A DNA stretch of 8,221 bases, taken from the NCBI GenBank assembly GCA_046597185.1, contig JBKJLF010000666.1:1-8221 (forward strand), written 5' to 3'. This stretch comes from CAMBDR01 sp046597185 (lineage in GTDB: Bacteria; Pseudomonadota; Gammaproteobacteria; Burkholderiales; Burkholderiaceae_D). The notes under the pieces are model-generated. The model saw nothing but the letters and a program-made list of their open reading frames with translations, searched no databases and was not told where the DNA came from. Numbering within the stretch: the first letter of the stretch is position 1; each line of letters opens with the position of its first letter. A program made the position numbers and the translations under genes. Positions 1 to 5,827 of the stretch are shown here, in pieces.

Positions 1-1
1 A

Positions 2-889
2 CAAATTTCAACCCGCAGAATTCGCGTCATCAAGTACCGTGGCTCAAACCATGGAACCAATGAATACCCGTTTGTGATTGATAAAAACGGGCTTTCCGTC
101 ATTCCAATTACTTCGGCAGGACTCGATCATCCAGGTACCAAAGAGAAAGTGTCAACCGGCATTGCGTCCCTGAATAAGTTGTTTGCGGGTGGGGGTTACA
201 CCAAAGGCAGCACCGTACTCATTTCAGGCACCGCAGGCACGGGTAAAACCAGCCTTGCGGCAGCTTTCGCAAACGAAAGCTGCAAACGCGGCGAACGCTG
301 TCTTTACCTGTCTTACGAAGAATCGCCTGGGCAACTTATTCAGAATATGACCTCCGTAGGTTTTGATCTGGAAAGATGGATAAAAAAGGGGCATTTGAAA
401 ATTGTCTCCACCCGACCTGCCTTTTTTGGTCTGGAGATGCACTTGCTCGATCTGTACAAAATTCTGGCAGACTTCAAGCCAACAGCGGTCGTTATTGACC
501 CCCTGACCAGTCTTTTGGGTCAGGCTGACACATCGGAAATCCAGTCCATGCTTACCCGCATGATCGACGCCTTGAAGTCCCAGGGCATCACCGGCGTTTT
601 CACCAGTCTCGTCTCTTCAAATGCTCAGAATGACACCAGCGGTGAAATCGGGGTATCCTCTTTGATAGACACTTGGATCGTCGTCAGGGAATTGGAAGAA
701 AATGCGGGCAAAAAACGCACACGCGGCATTTTCATCGTCAAGTCCCGTGGTACGGGCCATTCCAGTGATATTCACAAATTGATTGTTAGCGATGATGGAG
801 TTCGTCTGCTACCCATGGATGATGCTGCAACTGCAGACGCTGATAAGAAAAAGAAAGTTAGCAAAAATATCAGTGTCAAAAGTAGTTAA
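2..889 (+). CDS. kaiC-like: KaiC-type RecA-superfamily ATPase, 3' part (5' end outside window)
   Basis: The frame is open from the first bases, and the residues before the GTG at 74 (ending KYRGSNHGTNEYPF) match the end of a KaiC CI domain, so that GTG is internal and the gene starts upstream. About 295 residues are visible: the CI tail, then a whole CII domain. CII shows Walker A GTAGTGKT (visible residues 76-83), the YEES acidic pair of KaiC ATPases, Walker B VVIDPLTSLL, and the SRGTGHSSDIH segment near the C-terminus. The phosphorylation site, Ser-Thr in cyanobacterial KaiC, reads Ser-Ser here (VSSLIDT, codons at about 656-661). The tail is lysine-rich. Known of the family: ATP-dependent hexamers that act as clock or signalling hubs. 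No kaiA or kaiB is visible, so a signalling rather than circadian role is inferred. The cheB-like gene begins 11-41 bp downstream and is probably co-transcribed. Confidence 0.93.
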   Translation, partial: QISTRRIRVIKYRGSNHGTNEYPFVIDKNGLSVIPITSAGLDHPGTKEKVSTGIASLNKLFAGGGYTKGSTVLISGTAGTGKTSLAAAFANESCKRGERCLYLSYEESPGQLIQNMTSVGFDLERWIKKGHLKIVSTRPAFFGLEMHLLDLYKILADFKPTAVVIDPLTSLLGQADTSEIQSMLTRMIDALKSQGITGVFTSLVSSNAQNDTSGEIGVSSLIDTWIVVRELEENAGKKRTRGIFIVKSRGTGHSSDIHKLIVSDDGVRLLPMDDAATADADKKKKVSKNISVKSS

Positions 890-930
890 ATCAAACCAAG
901 GTGTTTAGCCAATCGGCTGACCTCAGACAT

Positions 931-1506
931 ATGGAAAAATCTCTCCCCAACTTCGTTGTCGGCATTGGTGCCTCAGCCGGGGGTCTCAACGCCTATAAAG
1001 CGTTCTTTGATGCTTTGCCTCCCAAAACAGGTATGGCGTTTGTCGTAATTTCTCATCTTTACCCGGCAGCCCATAGTGAATTGACAGAGATTTTGTCGCG
1101 TCATACAAAAATGACAGTCATGCTTGCTGCAGCTGGAATGAAGGTATGGGCCAATCAGGTTTATGTGATACCGCCCAATGCCGATCTTTCGATTGAAAAT
1201 CTCACTTTGAGAGTCGTTATCCCGCGGATCAGAGGGAACTCTCAGGTAGATATATTTTTTTCCTCCGTCGCCACAGCCATGGGGGCGCGCGCAGTCGGCA
1301 TTGTTTTTTCGGGCTATCACGGTGACGGTGCTGAAGGCTGCAGGCGAATCAAAGCAGCAGGAGGCACCACCTTTGCCCAGGACTCTTCTGCCGAAGTCAG
1401 CGGCATGCCGCTCAGCGCACAGGCGACAGGGTGTGTTGACTTCGTGCTGTCACCTGACGAAATTCCGGCCCAACTGGATAAATTGAAAACCAGATTTGAG
1501 AGGTGA
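931..1506 (+). CDS. cheB-like: Stand-alone CheB-type protein-glutamate methylesterase domain
   Basis: The protein is about 191 residues and is a CheB_methylest domain alone, without the N-terminal receiver domain of classical CheB. The Ser-His-Asp triad is visible: Ser in GASAGG near the N-terminus, His in ISHL, and Asp in GYHGDGAEG, which stands where classical CheB has a GMGxDGA-type loop. VYVIPPNADL and the substrate-loop-like SAEVSGMP are also typical. CheB enzymes hydrolyse methyl-glutamyl esters or deamidate glutamines on chemoreceptors in the cytoplasm. Lacking a receiver, this one cannot be switched on by its own phosphorylation, so control may come from the adjacent KaiC (inference). 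I prefer ATG 931 because it puts the start just before the first strand (NFVVGIGASAGG). GTG 901 gives 10 more residues, and neither start has a clear ribosome-binding site. No cheR or receptor gene is in view. Confidence 0.9.
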   Translation: MEKSLPNFVVGIGASAGGLNAYKAFFDALPPKTGMAFVVISHLYPAAHSELTEILSRHTKMTVMLAAAGMKVWANQVYVIPPNADLSIENLTLRVVIPRIRGNSQVDIFFSSVATAMGARAVGIVFSGYHGDGAEGCRRIKAAGGTTFAQDSSAEVSGMPLSAQATGCVDFVLSPDEIPAQLDKLKTRFER

Positions 1507-1546
1507 AGTCCCAAGGGGTTAACCACCCCAAAAAAACGGTAGACAG

Positions 1547-1702
1547 ATGGAGTTCCGGGCGAGCGACCTGGAGTCGCTGCTGGCGGAAGGGCATCTGGCG
1601 CGATTGGTAGGTGCCAATGTCGAGCGGCAAGACCTGAAGCGCTTCTATAAAAGCATCCGGGCGGTCGAAGGAGGCTATTCCTGCGCTACTCAAGCTGCTT
1701 GA
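1547..1702 (+). pseudogene. Transposase N-terminal fragment (IS1182-like, DUF772 type)
   Basis: A 51-codon frame reads MEFRASDLESLLAEGHLA and continues with VERQDLKRFY and IRAVEGG, the pattern with which IS1182/IS5-like transposases with a DUF772 N-terminal domain begin (RQMELRxxDLxxLLPEGH...VWxxVERQDLxxLY). Homology stops around 1675, after EGG, and an unrelated 9-residue tail runs to a stop. Full-length relatives are several hundred residues, so the DDE catalytic part is missing. An in-frame TAA sits at 1520-1522, just upstream. No terminal inverted repeats could be paired, so this is a relic. Confidence 0.6.
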
Positions 1703-1922
1703 TATTAGCTGTCGTTGACGATGAGCTGGCTACAATCAGACGCGAGCAATGCATCGAAAGAACTCAACATCATGAACGCAATCTTTTCTAAAAAAGAAAA
1801 AATGACCCGCAGGCAGATGATGAAAAATCGCGGCGGTCGCTACTGCATGCAATGAAAGAAATAACGGTATCGGCGCTATCGCCACCAGCACTGATAATCC
1901 TCGCAGACGGAAATAGCTGAAA
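1703..1922. other. Intergenic stretch without recognisable gene
   Basis: This follows the transposase relic and ends at the edge of the first 158-bp repeat. A plus-strand frame beginning LAVVDDELATIRREQC is faintly like signalling linkers but breaks after about 25 codons. No ribosome-binding site or conserved motif was seen. It is probably degraded coding DNA. Confidence 0.4.
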
Positions 1923-2080
1923 CGTCGCGCCTGTGCTCGAGTTCGGTTCACTCATTCGGCAACATTTTTTTGCGCCAGGGTACATGGCTACCCATTTAGT
2001 TTGTTCCCACATAAATTCAATCAATGTTCGCCAACGCACGGACGAAAGTAGACATGACAATCAATATCAATACGGAAGCT
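1923..2080. repeat. 158-bp imperfect direct repeat, copy A
   Basis: It aligns over its full length with 3709-3866 in the same orientation. The left 43 bases differ at 5 positions and the right 80 bases at 9. The middle part is more divergent, with two compensating 1-base gaps, so both copies are 158 bp. Similarity stops sharply at both ends (left CGTC, right GGAAGCT). It contains an imperfect stem (TTCGCC...GGACGAA, 2010-2045 region) whose arms are kept while its loop varies. Copy A lies 55 bp upstream of the first VOC gene. Confidence 0.9.
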
Positions 2081-2113
2081 GTGCTGTCTTGCAGCGATCC
2101 ACAGTTTCGTTAA
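2054..2113 (+). other. Possible 19-codon small ORF starting inside repeat A
   Basis: ATG at 2054 opens a 19-codon frame (MTININTEAVLSCSDPQFR) ending 22 bp before the VOC gene. Its first nine codons lie within repeat A, and the same nine follow a GTG in repeat B (3840), after which the two diverge. The upstream GAAAG is a weak ribosome-binding site. It could be a leader peptide or the stub of a gene beginning in the repeat. Coding is unproven. Confidence 0.25.
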
Positions 2114-2135
2114 CACTTTAAATAAGGAATTCATC

Positions 2136-2552
2136 ATGAACGTTCAAGCCTACCTGACTTTTAACGGCCGCTGTGAAGAAGCGTTAGAGTTTTATAAAAA
2201 GTCTGTCAGTGCAGAAGTCACCAGTCTGATGCGCTGGAAGGAAAGCCCGGACAAAGAAATGAAGGGGCCGCCCGGCTATGAAGAAAAAATCATGAACGCC
2301 GCCTTTTGTATTGGCGAAACCCGGCTGATGGCCGACGACGGCATGGGCGACAAAACTGCGGAGTTCAAGGGAATGACACTGGCCATTGAGGTGGCCGATG
2401 ATGCTGAAGCAAAAAGTGTTTTCACGGCACTCGGCGAAGGTGGCAAGGTCACGATGCCCTTGATGAAGACGTTTTGGACTTCTTCATTCGGCATGCTGAC
2501 CGACAAGTTTGGTGTGCCGTGGATGGTGAATGTGGCCACCGCGAAAGCGTGA
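2136..2552 (+). CDS. VOC-superfamily (PhnB/glyoxalase-like) protein 1
   Basis: The 138-residue protein spans one complete PhnB-like VOC domain, the usual length. Its start, MNVQAYLTFNGRCEEALEFY, is the family's opening strand and helix. The middle has the IMNAAFCIGETRLMADDG strand pair, and the end carries the FWTSSFGMLTDKFGVPWMVN signature. The fold makes small cytoplasmic metalloenzymes or ligand binders (glyoxalases, antibiotic-binding proteins, dioxygenases). PhnB-type members mostly have no assigned substrate, so none is given here. AAGGA (about 2122-2126) is a good ribosome-binding site for ATG 2136. The gene sits between the direct repeats and upstream of relics of GST, VOC and SnoaL genes that commonly accompany such proteins. 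It looks intact. Confidence 0.92.
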   Translation: MNVQAYLTFNGRCEEALEFYKKSVSAEVTSLMRWKESPDKEMKGPPGYEEKIMNAAFCIGETRLMADDGMGDKTAEFKGMTLAIEVADDAEAKSVFTALGEGGKVTMPLMKTFWTSSFGMLTDKFGVPWMVNVATAKA

Positions 2553-2564
2553 GGCGATTACAGT

Positions 2565-2633
2565 ATGACCAAAGCAAAAGTCCCAACCATCACCGCGTTT
2601 GGGGCTTCGCCTGATCGCGGTCAGGGTTCCTGA
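2565..2633 (+). pseudogene. Glutathione S-transferase N-terminal relic
   Basis: ATG at 2565 opens 22 codons reading MTKAKVPTITAFGASPDRGQGS and then a stop. The PTITAF...SPDxGRG pattern is how a group of proteobacterial glutathione S-transferases begins, just before the first helix of the thioredoxin-like domain. It starts 12 bp after the VOC stop, the position a next operon gene would take. Everything after residue 22 of an expected roughly 200 is missing. The identification rests on a short stretch. Confidence 0.45.
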
Positions 2634-2700
2634 AGTCGTGCCCGCGGATGGCCACTGGATCCAGATGGATCAACCGGTTGTGAAGGCATCAAAAACATGA
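2626..2700 (+). pseudogene. C-terminal relic, possibly alpha/beta hydrolase
   Basis: In another frame, overlapping the end of the GST relic, the sequence reads VPEVVPADGHWIQMDQP and continues to a stop at 2698. GHWIQ followed by an acidic-Gln-Pro turn resembles the C-terminal catalytic-histidine loop of alpha/beta hydrolases (GHWxQxExP). The match is short and other origins are possible. It suggests an internal deletion that joined two genes. Confidence 0.3.
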
Positions 2701-2725
2701 ATTTGATCTCTTGAAGGGAATCACC

Positions 2726-2863
2726 ATGACAATCAAAAATGCCTTGGCCAGTGTGGCCGTGAAAGACATTGCCGCTGCGGTGAAGTGGTACGAAAAAGTT
2801 ATTGGACGACGTGCAGACTCAGCACTGATGCCCGGATTGGCTGAATGGAAATTCGCCGGCTAA
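2726..2863 (+). pseudogene. Truncated VOC/glyoxalase N-terminal relic
   Basis: ATG 2726, preceded by GAAGGG, opens 45 codons reading MTIKNALASVAVKDIAAAVK followed by WYEKVIGRRAD and EWKFAG, then TAA. This is the first beta-alpha-beta unit of a VOC protein (SVxVxDxxAAVxWYExxxGR). Relatives continue with a glycine-rich strand and run to about 120-130 residues, but here the frame stops after the third strand. The good start and ribosome-binding site suggest it was a functional third VOC gene before truncation. Confidence 0.7.
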
Positions 2864-2900
2864 CCGTTTTATCCCAAACCAACAAAAGGACACATCATAG

Positions 2901-3050
2901 CAGACGGTTACGGCGCGTGAAGGCGGGAAAAGTGAAAAAGGCACTATCCAGGACATGTCAGATACTTCCACTTGGGTTTACGTCGACAAGCGCTGGCAGT
3001 GCGTCTTGCATACCGAATCACAGATGCAAGCGAAGCCTGCAAAACACTGA
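2901..3050 (+). pseudogene. SnoaL/DUF4440-like C-terminal relic
   Basis: The frame after the TAG at 2898 gives 49 codons. They include VTAREGG, KGTIQDMSDTSTWVYVDKRW and QCVLHTES, the C-terminal strands of the NTF2-like SnoaL/DUF4440 fold (conserved pattern ...TDVWVxRDGRWQxVxxxx). No start codon or N-terminal half is present; the preceding 37 bp join it to the VOC relic. Such proteins often neighbour VOC and GST genes, so this is probably the remnant of a neighbour in the same former array. Confidence 0.6.
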
Positions 3051-3167
3051 ATGTTTCTCACGGCTTGAGCTTTCAGAGTCGCCAGCTAATGACGCCAAAC
3101 AATTGACGCCCAACAATTCTTGCAGGCTCATGTCCTCATATTTACATAACACCCAGGAGAAGTCACC

Positions 3168-3731
3168 ATGACGGAGAAAACCGCAAAAACCATTCCCGTA
3201 GGCAAACAAGCCGAAGAAAAGGCAATGCCACAAAAACCGAAAAAGCTGATAGTAGCCAAAAATACGATCTGCCTTTGGTACGACAAGGACGCTGAGGCTG
3301 CTGCGCAGTTCTACGCCGAAACCTTTCCGGACAGTGCAGTGTCGGCCGTTCACCGCGCTCCCAGCGACTATCCGGGAGGCAAAAAAGGCGACGTGCTGAC
3401 AGTGGAATTCAGCGTCGTCGGCGTGGCCTGCATTGGCATAAATGGTGGCACGGCGTTCAAGCACAGCGAGGCCTTCTCTTTCCAGGTCGCGACGGATGAC
3501 CAGGAAGAGACTGATCGCTACTGGAACGCGATTGTCGGCAATGGCGGTCAGGCGAGCGAGTGCGGCTGGTGCAAGGATCGTTGGGGCTTGTCGTGGCAAA
3601 TCACTCCTCGCGTCTTGACCGAGGCGCTTGCCGCGGGCGGTGACGAGGCGCGGCGCGCGTTCGATGCCATGATGGGAATGAAGAAAATCGATGTTGCTGC
3701 GATTAATGCGTCACGCCTGTGCTTGAGTTAG
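3168..3731 (+). CDS. VOC-superfamily PhnB-like protein 2 (3-demethylubiquinone-9 3-methyltransferase-domain type)
   Basis: The 187-residue protein has a polar, lysine-rich N-terminal extension of about 27 residues, then a PhnB-type domain. Its landmarks are NTICLWYDKDAEAAAQFYAE, AVHRAPSDYPGGKKGDVLTV, GINGG...FKHSEAFSFQV, the GNGGQ...CGWCKDRWGLSWQI block, and FDAMMGMKKIDVAAI. Many databases name this domain after 3-demethylubiquinone methyltransferase, but it is a VOC fold with no methyltransferase motif, so the function is unknown. AGGAGA sits 8-9 bases before ATG 3168. The C-terminus is odd: relatives end IEAARRG or similar, while this one ends INASRLCLS, with the last six to seven residues and the stop encoded by the left edge of direct repeat B. 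It is probably still functional, since the change is peripheral. Confidence 0.92.
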   Translation: MTEKTAKTIPVGKQAEEKAMPQKPKKLIVAKNTICLWYDKDAEAAAQFYAETFPDSAVSAVHRAPSDYPGGKKGDVLTVEFSVVGVACIGINGGTAFKHSEAFSFQVATDDQEETDRYWNAIVGNGGQASECGWCKDRWGLSWQITPRVLTEALAAGGDEARRAFDAMMGMKKIDVAAINASRLCLS

Positions 3732-3866
3732 GTTCACGCATTGGGCAACATCCTTTACGCTTGGGTGCATGTCTACTCCACTGAGTTTGTTCCAGCATAA
3801 ATTCGATTAATGTTCGCCATCCTACGGACGAAAGTAGATGTGACAATCAATATCAATACGGAAGCT
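3709..3866. repeat. 158-bp imperfect direct repeat, copy B
   Basis: This is the second copy of the element at 1923-2080, in the same orientation and 1786 bp away. The best-kept block is the last 80 bp (71 of 80 identical by eye). The stem arms TTCGCC and GGACGAA are identical in both copies, while the bases between them differ at three positions. The left edge lies inside the 3' end of the second VOC gene. Just past the right edge is a short inverted repeat, ACTGG-GTGT-CCAGT (3867-3880). Confidence 0.9.
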
Positions 3867-4322
3867 ACTGGGTGTCCAGTTAGCGCCATTTGTGCCGGGA
3901 GGTTTGTTGCATGCTCATACGTCCTTAACGATACAGTGAACTCTTGCTTGTGAAAGTAATACAGCAAACCCGCTCCAATGAGCGCAGTCGCCAATTCAAG
4001 ACCGACAATTAAGCCAAATTTTTCAGCCATCCCGGCGGTAGCGAGCGCGGAAGCATCCCCCCAATCTCCGAGATCTGGCGGAACCGGGCTATATTGGCAG
4101 GCCATAGTTCCTGTTGGATTTTTCATCATTACAGTGCAAGATTCGGATAACAAACCGGATAGAGTGAGGGTCGTCATTTTGAATTCGTAAATGTTGAATG
4201 TACGACCATAAGCCATCACACTCTGTGCGTTAGCCAACAGATTGCCCCGCGTATTTGGCACAAGCTTGATTGATGTGTCCTGACAAGGCATCGTCGCCAC
4301 TTATTAATCAAGGAGAAATATC
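3867..4322. other. Gene-poor stretch; weak minus-strand frame with one membrane segment
   Basis: No gene is recognised. The only long frame is on the minus strand (4300 down to 3773, GTG start). It has no ribosome-binding site, and its last 30 or so codons run through repeat B, where the same frame is not kept in repeat A. It does hold a convincing 22-residue hydrophobic stretch (FGLIVGLELATALIGAGLLY..., about 3953-4018) after MAEK, so a small membrane protein starting at an internal ATG cannot be excluded. The last bases before 4323 carry AAGGAG for the PRC-barrel gene. Confidence 0.35.
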
Positions 4323-5150
4323 ATGTTACGCAGCATGAACGATTTGGAAGACTATACGATCCGTGCCACCGACGGCACCATTGGCGTGGTAAAAGATTTT
4401 TATTTCGATGACCAAAGCTGGGTCATTCGCTATCTTGTTATTGACACCGGCACCTGGTTTTCGAGCCGAAAAGTGTTGATTTCCCCTATCTCAATCGGCC
4501 ACGCAAACTGGGCCGAAAAGGAATTGCCGGTCTCGATCTCGATGGCGCAAGTGAAAAGCAGCCCGGACATTGACACCGAGCTGCCCGTTTCGCGACAGCA
4601 CGAAATTCAATATTATAGCCATTACGGCTATCCGTATTATTGGGGCGGGATCGGGCTATGGGGCAATGGCGCTTACCCTGGCATGTTGATAGCGGGAAAC
4701 CTCGCATTGCCAGTGACTATCGCCAACCTGGAAACGGAACTCGCGCATGCGCGCGTTGAGGCGGCGCGGCACCAGGATGACGATATTCATCTGCGCAGTT
4801 GTAAGGCCGTGGTGGGCTACCACATCCACGCCAGCGACGGCGATATTGGCCACGTACAGGGCATGCTGGTGGATGAAGAAACCTGGGCGGTACGTTACCT
4901 GATTGTCGATACCAGTAATTGGTGGATTGGTCACAAGGTGTTGATCGCGCCGCCATGGATCAGCGAGGTAAGCTGGACGGACGAAAAAGTCTTTGTTAGT
5001 CTGACGCGACAGGCGGTGAAAGACGCCGCGCCTTACGATGCCACGGTGCAATTGGACCGGGAGCAGGAGGTGATGATTCATGAGCATTACGGGGTTCCCG
5101 GCTATTGGGGCAACGAGATGAAACATGAAAGATTGATTGAAACAGTGTAA
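4323..5150 (+). CDS. Protein with two PRC-barrel domains
   Basis: The 275-residue protein has an internal duplication. Domain 1 (about residues 1-90) reads DYTIRATDGTIGVVKDFYFD, then SWVIRYLVIDTGTW and RKVLISP. Domain 2 (about 160-250) reads VVGYHIHASDGDIGHVQGML, then TWAVRYLIVDTSNWW and HKVLIAP. Each is a PRC-barrel beta fold, and each is followed by a similar tail (HYGYPYYWG and HYGVPGYWG). Between them lie a Tyr/Gly/Trp-rich linker and a short helical stretch (ANLETELAHARVEAARHQ). PRC barrels occur in photosynthetic reaction centre H subunits, RimM and many stress-related envelope or cytoplasmic proteins; the role of this two-domain form is not known. No signal peptide is visible. AAGGAGA lies 8 bases before ATG 4323. 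It appears monocistronic. Confidence 0.93.
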   Translation: MLRSMNDLEDYTIRATDGTIGVVKDFYFDDQSWVIRYLVIDTGTWFSSRKVLISPISIGHANWAEKELPVSISMAQVKSSPDIDTELPVSRQHEIQYYSHYGYPYYWGGIGLWGNGAYPGMLIAGNLALPVTIANLETELAHARVEAARHQDDDIHLRSCKAVVGYHIHASDGDIGHVQGMLVDEETWAVRYLIVDTSNWWIGHKVLIAPPWISEVSWTDEKVFVSLTRQAVKDAAPYDATVQLDREQEVMIHEHYGVPGYWGNEMKHERLIETV

Positions 5151-5178
5151 CTTGCGAAATGTGGGTTTTAACAATCAC

Positions 5179-5233
5179 TTCGTAGCCAATTCTTAGTCAA
5201 TTCGTAGCCAATTTGCAGCCAATTCGCAGCCAA
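5179..5233 (+). repeat. Five-unit 11-bp tandem repeat
   Basis: There are five back-to-back 11-mers of consensus TTCGYAGCCAA: TTCGTAGCCAA, TTCTTAGTCAA, TTCGTAGCCAA, TTTGCAGCCAA, TTCGCAGCCAA. The last unit overlaps the first codons (GCC AAC) of the transketolase remnant. The 11-bp period is close to one helical turn and is not a multiple of three. It may be a slippage product at the breakpoint, or a binding-site array. Confidence 0.9.
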
Positions 5234-5553
5234 CGAAATCGCGCTTGCCTGGCGTGTTGCAATCGAAACCGGCGACCCGGTAGCGCTGGTGTTGACGCGG
5301 CAAAATGTGCCCACGCTCGACCGCACGCAGTTTGCCGCAGCCGATGGCTTGCGCCGTGGCGCTTACATTTTGGCCGAAGCGGCCAATGGCGCGGCGGAAT
5401 TGATCTTGATTGCCAGCGGCTCGGAAGTGGCACTTGATCGTGGCGGCGCAACAGCAGTTGCTGGAGCAAAATATTCAGGCCCGCATCGTCTCGATGCCGA
5501 GTTGGGAACTGTTTGAGCGGCAGCCACAGCACTACCGCGATAGCGTCTTGCCG
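5229..5553 (+). pseudogene. tkt-like: Transketolase internal fragment, frameshifted
   Basis: The frame from 5229 reads ANEIALAWRVAIETGDPVAL, VLTRQNVPTLDRTQFAAADG, LRRGAYILAEAANG and LILIASGSEVAL, the pyrimidine-binding to C-terminal domain junction of transketolase. After GSEVAL one extra base (about 5436) shifts the frame; the next frame continues IVAAQQQLLE, RIVSMPSWELFERQ and RDSVLP, again clearly transketolase. Homology ends at about 5553. Around 110 of an expected 650-700 residues remain, with both ends missing, no start codon, and a stop at 5514-5516 in the first frame. It is not functional. It begins exactly at the end of the 11-bp tandem repeat. Confidence 0.9.
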
Positions 5554-5570
5554 ACGTTTAAAGTAAAAAC

Positions 5571-5598
5571 TTGCCTTTATATATCAAGACGATATAAT
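5571..5598 (+). promoter_or_regulatory. Predicted sigma-70 promoter with embedded dyad
   Basis: TTGCCT (5571-5576), a 16-bp spacer and a perfect TATAAT (5593-5598) make a good sigma-70 promoter. A 6-bp inverted repeat, TATATC-AAGAC-GATATA (5580-5585/5591-5596), overlaps the spacer and the -10 box, as repressor operators do. The first ATG downstream (5605) would be at the predicted start of transcription and opens 39 unrecognised codons to 5724, running through the REP-like hairpin. The original target gene is probably lost. Confidence 0.5.
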
Positions 5599-5674
5599 CG
5601 CCAAATGCATATCATAAGAGCGACGTTTCAATCAATTTTACAGCCAGCGGTCGCACTCGGATTGCCGCCCAGTC

Positions 5675-5699
5675 ATTCCCGCATGCTTTTGGCGGGAAT
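5675..5699. repeat. REP-like CATTCCCGC hairpin
   Basis: ATTCCCGC (5675-5682) and GCGGGAAT (5692-5699) are perfect complements around a 9-base loop, with the flanks GTC on the left and CCAG on the right. This is the pattern of the dispersed TCATTCCCGC...GCGGGAATCCAG elements found between genes in many beta- and gammaproteobacteria. No T-tract follows on either strand, so a terminator is less likely than an intergenic repeat. Confidence 0.65.
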
Positions 5700-5724
5700 C
5701 CAGTGCAGTAGGAAGCTTGCTTGA

Positions 5725-5827
5725 CAAACATCGTGGAGACGGTTTTTTCCATTTTGTCGTAGGCGTTATATTCGTCGTGGGACTTAACATTTTTGCAAAG
5801 TCGCGTCGCAAAAGAACAAGTTCGCCA
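5725..5827. other. Intergenic DNA downstream of the abi gene
   Basis: About 100 bp between the REP-like hairpin and the stop of the minus-strand abi gene. I see no gene or hairpin terminator here. Confidence 0.4.

Noticed and set aside
1513..1536. Hairpin GGGGTTAACCACCCC followed by a run of A after cheB
   Set aside because: For a plus-strand terminator the run should be T; on the minus strand the T-run would precede the hairpin.
3018..3599. 193-codon minus-strand frame
   Set aside because: Lies antisense to the clearly coding second VOC gene and the SnoaL relic; composition is a shadow.
3725..3750. GTTAGGT...GGGCAAC in repeat B as an integron attC site
   Set aside because: The core boxes are not correctly spaced or paired, copy A reads GTTCGGT, and no integrase or cassette array is visible.
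3867..3895. Possible IS end at GTGTCCAGTTAGCGCC
   Set aside because: No matching inverted end or transposase sequence could be found in the following 450 bp.
3773..4300. 175-codon minus-strand frame with a membrane-like segment
   Set aside because: GTG start without a ribosome-binding site, no recognised family, and its end runs through repeat B in a frame that is interrupted in repeat A. Kept only as a remark on the gene-poor stretch.
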